A program made the position numbers and the translations under genes. Under the pieces are notes generated by a model that made no database searches, was not told the origin of the DNA, and saw nothing but the letters and a program-made list of their open reading frames with translations. This document shows, in pieces, positions 43,343 through 52,729 of a stretch of 64,000 bases of DNA. Positions within the stretch are counted from its first letter, which is position 1. Every line of letters starts with the position of its first letter. Source of the stretch: Allomuricauda sp. (GTDB lineage Bacteria; Bacteroidota; Bacteroidia; Flavobacteriales; Flavobacteriaceae); the NCBI RefSeq assembly GCF_028280385.1, contig NZ_JANQLX010000010.1:100882-164881 (forward strand), read 5' to 3'.

Positions 43343-44734
43343 CTATTGGTTGATCGGGGTCTTTACAAAAATATCTGCAATTTGGGGCACGTTGGCTCCG
43401 TTTGTATTCTCTTCTGAAAATGGGTACAGGAACCGCTCAGGATGTTGTGCGCCAGAATTAATTGGCACTGGAACCTGTATGGCCGCAGGGTCTTTCTTCG
43501 TTCTTCTCAAATCATTGAACCCAAGAATTTGATTAAAGAAAGTCACATAACGTTCTTCTATGATTTCACGTAGCAAGGCATCTTCCCTTGAAAGGGAGCC
43601 ATCCACATTTTCTATCCCACCATTTTCGAAATCGGCGGCCACAAAATCATCATACACTCCCGTAGTAATCGGGAAAAACTCCCCTGCCCTCAGATTTGCA
43701 CGGTGCTCGTTGAGTTTGGCCAAGGCCGCATCAAAACTTGCTGCACCCCCGCGAGCCAAGGCTTCGGCCCAGATCAAGGTATTTTCTTCGACGGATATTT
43801 GCTTCATAGGTTCTTCCGCAGCTGCAATTCCAGCCAAATTTATTGCCGTTCCATCGTAGTAGTAGGCAAAGCGATCCACTTCGTCCGTTTTTGCATTGTT
43901 CCTACTTTCCGTTCCGGTGCCTATCAAATCAATAAGAAAACTTCCCTCGGCACTGATATCGCCCCCAAATGTGGAGCTGTTCAACAACTCGTTGAGAAAA
44001 TTGTTCCCCCCGCCCACTCCAGGTGTTGCTGGAACATATTGCATGGTTTCCGAGGATGCCAAAATTCCGTTTTGGGCTGCGGATATGGCATTGGCGTAAT
44101 CGCCAATATCCAAATAAAACCGTGCTTTTAAGGTATAGGCAGCCTTGATCCAATTGGCCGAGGAACCTCCGTATAGAAGATCTTCCGCGATACCACCTGA
44201 AACACCAGATGCCTGCAAATCAGATATGGCACTATCCAACAAAGCTTGAAGTGCTGTGTATACCGCCACCTGACCATCATAGACCGGTGTTGGAATATCT
44301 TCGTTCCCAGCTTCGCTGAACGGAATATCACCAAACACATTGGCGGCCGTACCCAGGGCATGGGCCTCCAGTACCTTGGATGCCCCATAGAAGAATTCTT
44401 GGTTAGTCACATCAATCCCACTTCTAATTTTTCTGGCCTGATTGACCACTCCAATATAGATATTGGACCAAGGAGTATCGGAATCCGTGTTGTTGTATCC
44501 ATAATCCTGGATGGTGCTCAAACGTCCATCGCCCACAAAATATCCTGCTACGACTCCGCCTGCCCAGTTCAAAAATCCCATTTGGGCCGACACGTCTGCT
44601 AATTGTATTCCTGTAAATATGGCACTTCCGTCCACATCCCCAATTTGATTGGGATTTTCATTTATGTCATCCACGACGCTTTGGCAAGAGGCCAAAAACA
44701 GTATCGTGATCAAAACCAATTTATATACTTTCAT
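43343..44734 (-). CDS. susD: SusD/RagB-type outer-membrane nutrient-binding lipoprotein
   Basis: Start at ATG 44734 (463 residues; a GTG at 44743 is the alternative). Lipobox 'LFLASCQSVVDDINENPN' with Cys and nearby acidic residues, a context that favours surface display. The family 'NENPN' and 'ANVFGDIPFSEA' segments, tetratricopeptide-like helices and the 'ILGFNDLRRTKKDP' end are clear. It closes over the SusC barrel to capture substrate. It ends 185 bases before the M14 peptidase and starts 13 bases after susC. Closest to SusD-like 2 proteins; the ligand is unknown. Confidence 0.9.
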   Translation of the reverse strand: MKVYKLVLITILFLASCQSVVDDINENPNQIGDVDGSAIFTGIQLADVSAQMGFLNWAGGVVAGYFVGDGRLSTIQDYGYNNTDSDTPWSNIYIGVVNQARKIRSGIDVTNQEFFYGASKVLEAHALGTAANVFGDIPFSEAGNEDIPTPVYDGQVAVYTALQALLDSAISDLQASGVSGGIAEDLLYGGSSANWIKAAYTLKARFYLDIGDYANAISAAQNGILASSETMQYVPATPGVGGGNNFLNELLNSSTFGGDISAEGSFLIDLIGTGTESRNNAKTDEVDRFAYYYDGTAINLAGIAAAEEPMKQISVEENTLIWAEALARGGAASFDAALAKLNEHRANLRAGEFFPITTGVYDDFVAADFENGGIENVDGSLSREDALLREIIEERYVTFFNQILGFNDLRRTKKDPAAIQVPVPINSGAQHPERFLYPFSEENTNGANVPQIADIFVKTPINQ

Positions 44735-44747
44735 GACTCTCACGGTT

Positions 44748-47700
44748 TTAAAAAGTTAAATTAAGATTGAACAGATAGGATTTTGTGGATGGGTTGGTAT
44801 AATAGTCCAGTCCCCTGGAGTTACCCACCCCCGCAAAGTTCTTGTCCGGGTCGTTGCCGATAACATCGGTCCACAAGAACAGGTTTCTTCCGGTAAATCC
44901 AATACTCGCCGCAGAAAGCTTGATCTTTTCCAAAAACTTTTCTCCAAACGAATAGGTCAAGGAAAGTTCCCTAAGCCGTGTCCAAGTGGCATCTTGCAAC
45001 CACAACTCGCTAAAACCCCGGTTATCTGCACCGTTACCATCATACCAAGGTTCGTTCAAAAGAACGGGGCCACCACCAAAATCATACAGGTTACCTCGTA
45101 CACGATCGCCTTGGCTATATGCAGTTCCATCGAAATCCACTATCCCATTGGTTGGGATGGTAACAATGTTCCCTGTCACTTCGGCCCTTCCATACCTGGC
45201 GTTGATTTGACGGGTGATATCGTAGAAATCGCCTCCTTGTGAATGCTCAAACAAGAGATTCATGGTCAAGTTCTTGTAGCCAACGTTAAATCCAAGACCC
45301 GCTGTCCAATCAGGATTGGGATCTCCAATTACATCATACTCCGGTTCTCCTTCAGGAAATCCATTGTCGTCCAAAATGATGTTTCCATTGGCGTCCCTAG
45401 GAAGTTTTCCACCAAAAATGGCACCCATTTGATAGCCTTCCGCAGCCACAGAATCCCCTGTGCCAAAACCGGTCAGCTGTTGCACCTCGGCACCCAAAAG
45501 ACTGGTTACCTCATTCTTGTTCCTGGCAAAGTTTCCATAGGTGGTAAAAGTCCAATCATCACTGTTTTGCAGCCAGTTGGCACTGAACTCAAATTCGAAT
45601 CCCCTGTTTTCCAAGGTCGCCCCATTGGTGTAGAAGCGTTGGAACCCAAAACTGGGCGCTGTATCAATTTCCAGTAAAATATCCTTTACCTCGTTGGTGT
45701 AATAGGTGAAGCTGGTAGACAACAAATTGTCAAAAAAGCGCATTTCCAAACCAGCTTCAATCTCGGTTTTGATCTCAGGCTTCAAGGTTGGATTTCCCAA
45801 TAGGTTGTTCAATCGCAACCCACCACCATTGGAAACGGAGTTTAGACCTCCGGCCACTCCGGAATTGTAGGTAAAATCCCCCTCATAATTGGTAGAGTTG
45901 CCATAGGCCCGTGGTTGAATACCCACCTTACCCCAGCTCAATCTCACTTTCCCGAAACTCATAAAGCTGTCTTCGGAAACCAAGCCTGAGTTGGTAAACT
46001 GCCATGCTGCACTGGCCGATGGATAAAAGAACGGATCGGAAATTGTGGATGCAGCTTCCACAGTACCTGATAAATCAATGTAAAGTTGGTCAAACAACCC
46101 GAAATTTGCTGTTGAATATCCTCTGTTGGACCGGATATGCGAACGGAAATTTTCGGAACCGATTACCCTGGAATTGGATAGATTGAAAATTTGGCGATCG
46201 GCAATAAACTCATTGCCATATGAAGTTTCACGGCTAAACTTTCTATCGTTCACGTTCCATCCCAAAATGAAGGATGAAGTTATATCTTCCGAAAGGTCCG
46301 TATCGTATTTGATGATCGCATCAAAGTTGAGCTCGGTCTCCGATATATTGTCGAACAACAAACTACCATCAATCCTGTTTACAGGAGGGGTGGAAGTTCT
46401 TGCAGAACCAATCGGGTAGAGATATGATCTACGATCATTGTACGTATCCACACCTCCCCTTAACTTAATGTTGACCCCTTCTGCAGGAAATATATCCAAG
46501 TCAGCGGAATAGATATGACGATTTACAATATTGGGAGCCTTTTGGCGATCTGTGGTCCATTGGGGATTATTATACCTCGGGCGATTGCTTTGCCCAATAC
46601 CATTCCTGTAAGCGCGATGTCTGCCAGGGGTCTCAGCACCGGTATCATCCACAAAAGTCCCGGTAAAATCTTCATTGTCAAAGTCGGCCGGAGTTCTGTA
46701 CAATCCCAAAAGTATCCCTGCAACGTTGGAATTTTGTTGGATTCTATTGGCACTAATACGGGAATATTTTCCCTTTAACTTCAAGCTTAAATAATCATTG
46801 AACTTTCTGGAGGCACTAATATTGACGGTATGTCTTTTGTAGTCGTTGTTCCGGATAACCCCATCCTGATCTGTGTTACCCAAACTAAAAAAGAGGGAAC
46901 TTTGATCATCGCCCGCACTTAGGCTTAAAGACTGTTCCAAAAGAATTCCCTCCTGGAACACTTGATCGAAGTTCTTTTGATTAAAGGTTTCTGTAGAATT
47001 TTTGCCCCCGCTGGGGTTATCTGTGGTTCCATTGGCAACGGGATAGTACGTTCTTCCGGTTTGATCGCCAATGAAATAGGCGCCACTGGTGTCAAAGGCA
47101 TCCTGTCCTCCTGCCCTGGCTGCAATCTCATCTCCCCAAGAACGAATCTCGGTTCCACTGCGGTACAAACCTCCACGTCCTTGACCAAAAGTAGACTGCA
47201 GTTTTTGGGTAGCATTGACCTTGTCTATGGCCACAGTGTTTTTTAGTGATATTCTAAAGCCTTTCCTTCCGGATTTCGTGGTAATCACCACCACCCCATT
47301 GGATGCCCTAGATCCCCAAAGCGCCGCTGCGGAAGCTCCTTTCAGAACTTGAAGCGTTTCTATATCATTGGGGTTGATGTCGTTTAAACGGGACTGTTGG
47401 GAAGTTCCATTACCCGTGGCACTACTACCACCCCCGCTAGTATTATTGTTGTTAATGGGTATCCCATCCACAATGATCAGCGGTTGTGTGCTCCCAAAAA
47501 TGGTATTGGCACCCCGTATCCTAATGTTGGAACCCGAACCGGGATCCCCTGTGCTTCGGGTAATGTTTACACCGGCCATTTTACCTTGAATGGCATTGGC
47601 CACAGAAGTTTCCCCGGAACGTACTAAGGCATCTGGACGAACACTGGAAACGGCACTACCCAATTTATCGGTTCGCACCTCAAAACCAAGTGCGGTGACC

Positions 47701-48350
47701 ACAACCTCTTGCAAGGCCTGGGCATCTTCCTTTAACGAAACGTTTACCTCTGTTTGGCCATTTACCGGGACTTCCAATGTGGAATACCCAATATAACTCA
47801 CTACTAGGATGGCGTCTGGGCCAGGAACTTCAATGGTGTAATTCCCATCAAAATCCGTGGTGGTTCCTGTAGTTGTTCCCTTGATAACAATACTGGCTCC
47901 TGGCAAGGGACCGGTATCATCACTTACCACACCGGAAACCGAATATTGAACCGGCGCGGTACCTACTGGTTGCTGAAGTTCCGTATCTTTTCTAAGCACA
48001 ATTTGACGACCATTGATAAAGTAAAGGATATCCCTTCCTTTGAAGTATCGGTCCATAGTGGACTGTATGGTCAAGTTCCGCACCTTAAAATCGGTTTTAC
48101 CCTCATTCAAAATGGGAAGCAGATCATCCCCGTACATGAATACAAATTCGCTCTGACCTTCAATGGTTTTGATCATGTCCATCAAGGTGGCATCCTGAAG
48201 ATCCAGCCTAAGTTTGGTATTCTGCGAATAGGAATCCGTGTAAGAATAAAGCGTGAAGAGCAGCAAAAAGAGCGTAAGGTACCTCATCACCTGTTTGGTT
48301 TTATCCATAAAATCACGAAGGTGATCATATGGAAATAGGTTTTTTTCCAT
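44748..48350 (-). CDS. susC: SusC/RagA TonB-dependent transporter with N-terminal STN domain
   Basis: About 1200 residues (start at 48350, 'MEKNLFPYDHLRDFMDKTKQ'). Order: signal peptide ending 'YSYTDSYSQ', STN domain (about 42-110, 'LMDMIKTIEGQSEFVFMYG') that talks to FecR, carboxypeptidase-regulatory-like beta domain ('YSVSGVVSDDTGPLPGASIVIKGT'), the TonB-box-like 'ALQEVVVTALG', plug ('NAIQGKMAGVNITRSTGDPGSGSNIRIRGAN') and a 22-strand barrel ending in aromatic 'LFNLNLTF'. STN domains are found on transducers that switch on their own locus. FecR and an ECF sigma precede it. Confidence 0.94.
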   Translation of the reverse strand: MEKNLFPYDHLRDFMDKTKQVMRYLTLFLLLFTLYSYTDSYSQNTKLRLDLQDATLMDMIKTIEGQSEFVFMYGDDLLPILNEGKTDFKVRNLTIQSTMDRYFKGRDILYFINGRQIVLRKDTELQQPVGTAPVQYSVSGVVSDDTGPLPGASIVIKGTTTGTTTDFDGNYTIEVPGPDAILVVSYIGYSTLEVPVNGQTEVNVSLKEDAQALQEVVVTALGFEVRTDKLGSAVSSVRPDALVRSGETSVANAIQGKMAGVNITRSTGDPGSGSNIRIRGANTIFGSTQPLIIVDGIPINNNNTSGGGSSATGNGTSQQSRLNDINPNDIETLQVLKGASAAALWGSRASNGVVVITTKSGRKGFRISLKNTVAIDKVNATQKLQSTFGQGRGGLYRSGTEIRSWGDEIAARAGGQDAFDTSGAYFIGDQTGRTYYPVANGTTDNPSGGKNSTETFNQKNFDQVFQEGILLEQSLSLSAGDDQSSLFFSLGNTDQDGVIRNNDYKRHTVNISASRKFNDYLSLKLKGKYSRISANRIQQNSNVAGILLGLYRTPADFDNEDFTGTFVDDTGAETPGRHRAYRNGIGQSNRPRYNNPQWTTDRQKAPNIVNRHIYSADLDIFPAEGVNIKLRGGVDTYNDRRSYLYPIGSARTSTPPVNRIDGSLLFDNISETELNFDAIIKYDTDLSEDITSSFILGWNVNDRKFSRETSYGNEFIADRQIFNLSNSRVIGSENFRSHIRSNRGYSTANFGLFDQLYIDLSGTVEAASTISDPFFYPSASAAWQFTNSGLVSEDSFMSFGKVRLSWGKVGIQPRAYGNSTNYEGDFTYNSGVAGGLNSVSNGGGLRLNNLLGNPTLKPEIKTEIEAGLEMRFFDNLLSTSFTYYTNEVKDILLEIDTAPSFGFQRFYTNGATLENRGFEFEFSANWLQNSDDWTFTTYGNFARNKNEVTSLLGAEVQQLTGFGTGDSVAAEGYQMGAIFGGKLPRDANGNIILDDNGFPEGEPEYDVIGDPNPDWTAGLGFNVGYKNLTMNLLFEHSQGGDFYDITRQINARYGRAEVTGNIVTIPTNGIVDFDGTAYSQGDRVRGNLYDFGGGPVLLNEPWYDGNGADNRGFSELWLQDATWTRLRELSLTYSFGEKFLEKIKLSAASIGFTGRNLFLWTDVIGNDPDKNFAGVGNSRGLDYYTNPSTKSYLFNLNLTF

Positions 48351-48379
48351 AATTTTAGTTAGTTGTTTGTTAAACAATC

Positions 48380-48429
48380 CCTGTATTTATACAGGCTTAC
48401 TGCCAAGGCATGGTGCGAACATGCCTTGG
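48380..48429 (-). other. Two tandem hairpins in the FecR-susC gap
   Basis: A 10-bp perfect stem (48403-48412 with 48420-48429) beside a 7-bp stem (48380-48386 with 48389-48395). The T-run is on the plus strand, where nothing is transcribed; for the minus-strand mRNA these are structured elements between the fecR stop and susC leader. Confidence 0.5.
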
Positions 48430-48433
48430 TTTT

Positions 48434-49648
48434 TTATTTGAAAATCAATATGTCATTGTTTTCTGTTTTTTCATAGGTTATCGATGCGGTAATGGCCAGA
48501 TTGTCCAGGGTGTTTTCCAAGGATTCGTTCAAATCCAATTTTCCTGTTAACCTAAATTGGGCATCCACTTCTTCTGATAATTGTATTTTGACATTATAAA
48601 AGGCAGCGATTCGATTGGTTATTTCGTCCAATGTTTCACTATTGAACATTAAAATTCCATCGATCCACGATGTATAATAATCGGTGTTCACCTGCTTTTG
48701 TGCAACCACAGTCTTGGAATTTACATTCCATTCGGCCAATTCCCCAGGTCGCATAACGGTCTTCTTCCCTTTGGATAAAAAGGATGTGTTGGATTCATCC
48801 AATAAATGGACTTCCCCTTCGGTAAGCACCGTAGTAACACTATTATGGCGGTCATAGGAATTTACATTGAACTTGGTACCAACGGCCTGTACGGCAAAGG
48901 TCCTGTCCTTTAAGAGCTTTACCACAAATGGTCTATTTCTATCGGTCTCGACTTCAAAAAAGGCCTCCCCTCCCAAAACCACTTCCCTGTTTCCTTCAGA
49001 AAAGCGTACTGGAAATATGAGCCTGGACCCAGAATTCAAATGCACAATGGTGCCATCGCTTAGGGTTAGCTTACTATGCTTCCCGTAAGGAACAATAAGT
49101 TGGTTCATAGCCATACCTTCCAAATTGGAGGATGTCTGGAGGGAAATGGTGTCTTTTTTGTTGATCACCAAATTGGAAGAGGTATTGTAGTTGACCTCTG
49201 ATTTTTTGTCGTCAATATGTATTTCTTCGTCATTGGAAAGCACCAGTTTGGTGGTGGAAACAGAATCGACCGAAACTTGAAGCAATTGGTCCAAACCTGG
49301 GATGGGCTCCGTTTTGGATTCCCTGGTAACATAAAGTCCGACACCCACAAGGACCACCAAAATGGCCGCATATTTAAGAATATTGAGATAAATGGGTGGT
49401 CGATTGTTTCGTTTGACCCCTACTTTGGAATACACCAATTCCAGGATTTCCTGTTTTTCGTTTTTGGACAGGCTATCATCCTTGGTCTTAAATAGGGAAA
49501 GGCATTCTTTTAGGAGCAGGATTTTGGTTTTTTCTCCTGGATGATTTTCCATGTACCGGTCCCAAAAAGCATCTTTTTCAGGGGTTGGATGTGCAATCCA
49601 GTCCACAAATTTTGCATCATCCAAATACTTTGAGAAGCCTTTAAGCAT
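48434..49648 (-). CDS. FecR-family anti-sigma factor
   Basis: A 404-residue inner-membrane regulator: N-terminal cytoplasmic ~95 residues that hold the sigma factor, one transmembrane helix 'LKYAAILVVLVGVGLYV' (about 98-115), a periplasmic FecR domain with 'YGKHSKLTLSDGTIVHLNSGSRLIFP' and 'EVVLGGEAFFEV', and a C-terminal DUF4974-type domain that contacts the SusC STN domain ('EITNRIAAFYNVKIQLS'). It follows the sigma gene by 125 bases and precedes susC, the standard order for signal-gated uptake loci. An inverted repeat (49664-49670 with 49679-49685) lies in its leader. Confidence 0.92.
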   Translation of the reverse strand: MLKGFSKYLDDAKFVDWIAHPTPEKDAFWDRYMENHPGEKTKILLLKECLSLFKTKDDSLSKNEKQEILELVYSKVGVKRNNRPPIYLNILKYAAILVVLVGVGLYVTRESKTEPIPGLDQLLQVSVDSVSTTKLVLSNDEEIHIDDKKSEVNYNTSSNLVINKKDTISLQTSSNLEGMAMNQLIVPYGKHSKLTLSDGTIVHLNSGSRLIFPVRFSEGNREVVLGGEAFFEVETDRNRPFVVKLLKDRTFAVQAVGTKFNVNSYDRHNSVTTVLTEGEVHLLDESNTSFLSKGKKTVMRPGELAEWNVNSKTVVAQKQVNTDYYTSWIDGILMFNSETLDEITNRIAAFYNVKIQLSEEVDAQFRLTGKLDLNESLENTLDNLAITASITYEKTENNDILIFK

Positions 49649-49663
49649 GGTGTCCTTTTATCT

Positions 49664-49685
49664 AATAGGGCGTACTATCCCTATT
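49664..49685 (-). other. Inverted repeat in the fecR leader
   Basis: A 7-bp perfect stem (49664-49670 with 49679-49685), 8-base loop, 16 bases before the fecR start. It could be an operator or an RNA hairpin that limits ribosome access. Confidence 0.35.
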
Positions 49686-49773
49686 TTGTGGACATCTTTT
49701 TTAAGATTTTTTTAAAGTTTTTTGCATTTTACTGATTATCAGCAATATAAATTAACAAAGAAACGGGAAGTTG

Positions 49774-50361
49774 CTAAAAAAATCGTAGGGTGGAATAGAA
49801 AAGTATGATGCTCTTGTAATCGTCAAAAACATCGCTGTTCCTTAATTTCTTGATGGAACGATACACTTGTTTTCTTACCGAAGAATGGTCAATACCCACC
49901 ATATCGGAAATCTCTTCGTACGCCAATCCCATGGTAAAACGCAAATACATAATTTCCCGTTGCTTGGCGGATAATGAATCCAATGCTTTTTTTACCAGTT
50001 GATGTTTTTGGGTGTCTATTTCAGAAATTATCCTCTTATCCTCAAAATTATAGGCGGTCCTAAACTCTATTTCGGACAATTCTTCGATATTGGATTTCCT
50101 GTTTTCTTTTTTTTGGCGCTTGTAGATGGCATGTTTTAACGCCTTCAAAATATAGAATTTAATATTCTGGGGATTGGAAATGCTATTGCGGTGCTCATAC
50201 ACATCCACAAATACTTGTTGAATGCAATCCTTGACCAATTCTTTGTTGGAATTTAACTTTAAGCCATAGGCATACATGTCATCAATACAAAGCTTGTATA
50301 CTGACTCAAACGCTTTGGTATCCCCTGATTTAAATTTTGACCAAATCCTTTCCTGATCCAT
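49774..50361 (-). CDS. ECF RNA polymerase sigma factor
   Basis: Start at 50361 (195 residues), because a TATGTTTG promoter lies at 50422-50429 and the longer frame would start before transcription does. Region 2 appears as 'KAFESVYKLCIDDMYAYGLKL...VKDCIQQVFVDVYEHRN', and region 4 as 'LDSLSAKQREIMYLRFTMGLAYEEISDMVGID' with the helix-turn-helix 'DHSSVRKQVYRSIKKLRNS'. It is the FecI-like partner of the FecR gene that follows and should activate the SusCD and downstream enzyme genes upon substrate binding. Confidence 0.92.
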   Translation of the reverse strand: MDQERIWSKFKSGDTKAFESVYKLCIDDMYAYGLKLNSNKELVKDCIQQVFVDVYEHRNSISNPQNIKFYILKALKHAIYKRQKKENRKSNIEELSEIEFRTAYNFEDKRIISEIDTQKHQLVKKALDSLSAKQREIMYLRFTMGLAYEEISDMVGIDHSSVRKQVYRSIKKLRNSDVFDDYKSIILFYSTLRFF

Positions 50362-50421
50362 ACTTCTGGCACACAGACATCTTGGTTCGCACATGCCCTT
50401 CCAACAATGTACCCATCTTAG

Positions 50422-50429
50422 CAAACATA
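50422..50429 (-). promoter_or_regulatory. -7 promoter element (TATGTTTG) of the sigma gene
   Basis: Exact TAnnTTTG match on the minus strand, 60 bases before the chosen start codon. The nearest TTG is 28 bases further, so the -33 part is weak. Confidence 0.5.
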
Positions 50430-50490
50430 TAAAATTATTTTAACCTTGATCCCTGGCCAAAACCACCTGTACAAGCATACGGCGTAGCAT

Positions 50491-50518
50491 AAAAAAGCCC
50501 CAATCCAAGAATTGGGGC
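50491..50518 (-). terminator. Terminator after the outer-membrane barrel gene
   Basis: Perfect 8-bp stem (50497-50504 with 50511-50518) followed on the minus strand by six U (plus-strand A at 50491-50496), 52 bases after the stop at 50570. Confidence 0.82.
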
Positions 50519-50569
50519 CCTACTGGATATCAACTATTCCAGATTAGCTTGAGTTAGTCAGCTTTTCCA

Positions 50570-51775
50570 TCAAAAAAATCGGGAAATCGTGATTCGCAAA
50601 AAACTGTCCTCCCTAAAATTGGAGAGGATCAATTCCGTATTGTCAATGTCTTTAAAAATCCGCGCTTCCACTTCTGCCCTCCAATTGGATCCAAACCTTC
50701 GGGAAGCCTCTATGCTGAAAATTTTACTGCTGGATTCCAAATCCGTTATTCCACCTATCAGAATGGAGGTATCCTGAACATCATTGAAAGCCAGTCGACT
50801 ACCAAAAAACAGGTCGTTTTGCAAAGCATTCAAGGACAATTCATCCCGCTCATCATATAGGTATTCCCCCAAAACACCAATGTCCAGTCCATTGCCATCA
50901 ATATTGCTAAAGGTATACTCCAGTCCGGCCACAAAGGCCATAAAATCCTGGGCATCCGCATGCCTGTAAATGGATTCCAATTTCCATAAAAACGCATCAT
51001 GGGTAATCTGCAGGTCCAATCCTGTCTGATGGATTACAGGATAAAAGGCATTGATGTTCCCTTGCGGATCAAAGACAAACAATGGTTCCCTTCCCGTACC
51101 ATAGAAATGGGAAAGTCCTAGATCAAAAATCCCAACATAGTGTTTCCAACGAATAGCAACATCCTGTCGCCATTCTTCCGCCCCGCTTTCGTAGCCCAAA
51201 TCGTCCTGATCAATAACGGTTCCAAAACGCAGTCGGCCCTTTTCCCCTGGAAAAGTTCGTTTCCGATGGTAAGGCAAATAGAAAAAGTCGAAAGTACCCC
51301 AGTTGCTGGTGATATAGCTAAACTGGACCATGGGCTGTCCCAATTTCTCCTCACCATCAAAGGTTTCCACGGCATCTGTCTGGTTAATGATATCCACCAA
51401 ATGATTACTCTCGGCGACACCCCAATAGATTTTTTTAAGGCCGATGCTCAATTCCCAATTTCCCTTGGCTTTTTGATAGTACAACTCCCGAATATCCCAA
51501 TGGGTACGTTCGTCATCCCTATCCCACCTAAAAAATCCGGTGAAGTTGATATTTTCATACCCCCTGTTCCATTCCAATGAATATTCTGGCCGTAGGGCAA
51601 GAGACGGATAGTGGTCCAACTGACCCTGAAACTGGGCCTGGTCCCAAAAATATCTGTATTCCGCCTCCAGTTCCAGTTCCAATTCGTGTTTGGGCTTTTC
51701 ATTGACTTTTTCCTGTGAAATCCCCAGGTAGACACCGACCCAAAGTACCAGGACAAAAATTATAATTCGTTTCAA
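50570..51775 (-). CDS. Outer-membrane beta-barrel protein, DUF1302-like
   Basis: A 401-residue secreted protein starting with TTG ('KRIIIFVLVLWVGVYLGISQ' signal), then alternating strands and a terminal aromatic 'FLRITISRFF'. The segment 'LKKIYWGVAESNHLVDIINQTDAVE' (about 112-136) parallels the 'WG...D.INP.D' signature of DUF1302 barrels, which pair with lipid-carrier proteins and RND pumps in proteobacteria. It is the terminal gene of the TetR/MMPL/LolA-like unit, 143 bases after the carrier gene. The substrate that it would pass or receive is unknown. Confidence 0.65.
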   Translation of the reverse strand: MKRIIIFVLVLWVGVYLGISQEKVNEKPKHELELELEAEYRYFWDQAQFQGQLDHYPSLALRPEYSLEWNRGYENINFTGFFRWDRDDERTHWDIRELYYQKAKGNWELSIGLKKIYWGVAESNHLVDIINQTDAVETFDGEEKLGQPMVQFSYITSNWGTFDFFYLPYHRKRTFPGEKGRLRFGTVIDQDDLGYESGAEEWRQDVAIRWKHYVGIFDLGLSHFYGTGREPLFVFDPQGNINAFYPVIHQTGLDLQITHDAFLWKLESIYRHADAQDFMAFVAGLEYTFSNIDGNGLDIGVLGEYLYDERDELSLNALQNDLFFGSRLAFNDVQDTSILIGGITDLESSSKIFSIEASRRFGSNWRAEVEARIFKDIDNTELILSNFREDSFLRITISRFF

Positions 51776-51802
51776 ATTTTTGATTGTTTGTTGTTTTCAA
51801 TA

Positions 51803-51897
51803 ATTGAGCCATCAAAGCCAAGGCACTGCAAGCATTCACCTATCCATATCACAACCAACAGCTTACAAACGAACAAACCTTGGCAATGACGCTCAAT
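51803..51897. other. Nested inverted repeats between the barrel and carrier genes
   Basis: Outer 7-bp pair (51803-51809 with 51891-51897) and inner 7-bp pair (51817-51823 with 51878-51884), with 7- and 6-base internal spacers and a 54-base unpaired middle. In the minus-strand mRNA it would form a long stem-loop just before the TTG-started barrel gene. It might be a small structured RNA or a translation-control element. Confidence 0.4.
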
Positions 51898-51917
51898 CAG
51901 ACAAAAATGGAGGGTAA

Positions 51918-52700
51918 CTAGCTACCCGCTCTCTTTAAGGCCACTTCGGTAAAATCCTCGTCTGCCAATTCGGCCCCAAAATTGTAATCGCTGAACTTGA
52001 GGAGGGTCTCTTTGTTACTTTGATGGTTTACCATATTAAAGGTCAGTGCCCTCCAATACTTGTTTTTGTACAGCTTGTAGTCGCTATAGGTCAACGTCTT
52101 TAGCAATGCATTTTTCCTGTCGTAGAATTCAACTTTTTCCAAGCGATAGCCCTTGTCCGGGTTGTAGGACACTACCCTTCGGGTATAACCGGATTTTGGG
52201 TCTACCGGGTCCTGCTCCACCACCAAAAGTCCACCTTCTTCCTTAAGGAATTTGTAACTGTATTTCTCCACTTCTTGTGAAGAAAGGTCCTCATAGGCAA
52301 ATTCGCTCCCCACAAATGGTCCGGATTTGTTATTGGATGAAATTCGCTTTACCCTTTTTATGGAGGGTAGGTACAACCATTGGTCATCTGCCCCTACTTT
52401 GTGGGTAAAGGTGAGGGTGGCAGTACCTTTTACATCTTTCGGGCTTTCAAACACGATCAACGACTTATCCCCATCCTCGGTGAGTTCCAAGGTGCGGGTG
52501 GTTAAAAAGCGTTCGCTGGTCTGCCCGTTCTTATTTTTAAGGGTCATTTTCAATTCCACAATGGAACTGCCAAAACCTTCATCTGCTTTTTCGGCTGCCT
52601 GCGCAATCTCTAAACCGCGATCTTCCGCAGATTGGCCCAAGCTTGTTCCCATTCCCAGGGCAAAAGCCATAATTGCTATTAAAAAACTATTTCTTTTCAT
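51918..52700 (-). CDS. Outer-membrane lipoprotein-sorting (LolA-like) protein
   Basis: A 260-residue secreted protein (signal 'SFLIAIMAFALGMGTSLGQS'). Its single beta half-barrel fits the LolA-like PF17131 family: 'SSIVELKMTLKNKNGQTSERFLTTRTLE', 'LIVFESPKDVKGTATLTF', 'DDQWLYLPSIKRVKRISSNNKSGPFVGSEFAYEDLS' and 'RVVSYNPDKGYRLEKVEFYD'. Members bind lipids or lipoproteins in the periplasm and are regularly paired with MMPL/RND pumps. It follows the pump gene by 29 bases and precedes the barrel gene, so it is likely the periplasmic carrier. Confidence 0.88.
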   Translation of the reverse strand: MKRNSFLIAIMAFALGMGTSLGQSAEDRGLEIAQAAEKADEGFGSSIVELKMTLKNKNGQTSERFLTTRTLELTEDGDKSLIVFESPKDVKGTATLTFTHKVGADDQWLYLPSIKRVKRISSNNKSGPFVGSEFAYEDLSSQEVEKYSYKFLKEEGGLLVVEQDPVDPKSGYTRRVVSYNPDKGYRLEKVEFYDRKNALLKTLTYSDYKLYKNKYWRALTFNMVNHQSNKETLLKFSDYNFGAELADEDFTEVALKRAGS

Positions 52701-52729
52701 GTGATTTGATATTTGAATTTTTATTGGAT

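Noticed and set aside
48403..48435. Plus-strand terminator with a T-run
   Set aside because: No plus-strand gene is transcribed here; both neighbours are on the minus strand, so it was recorded as a leader hairpin.
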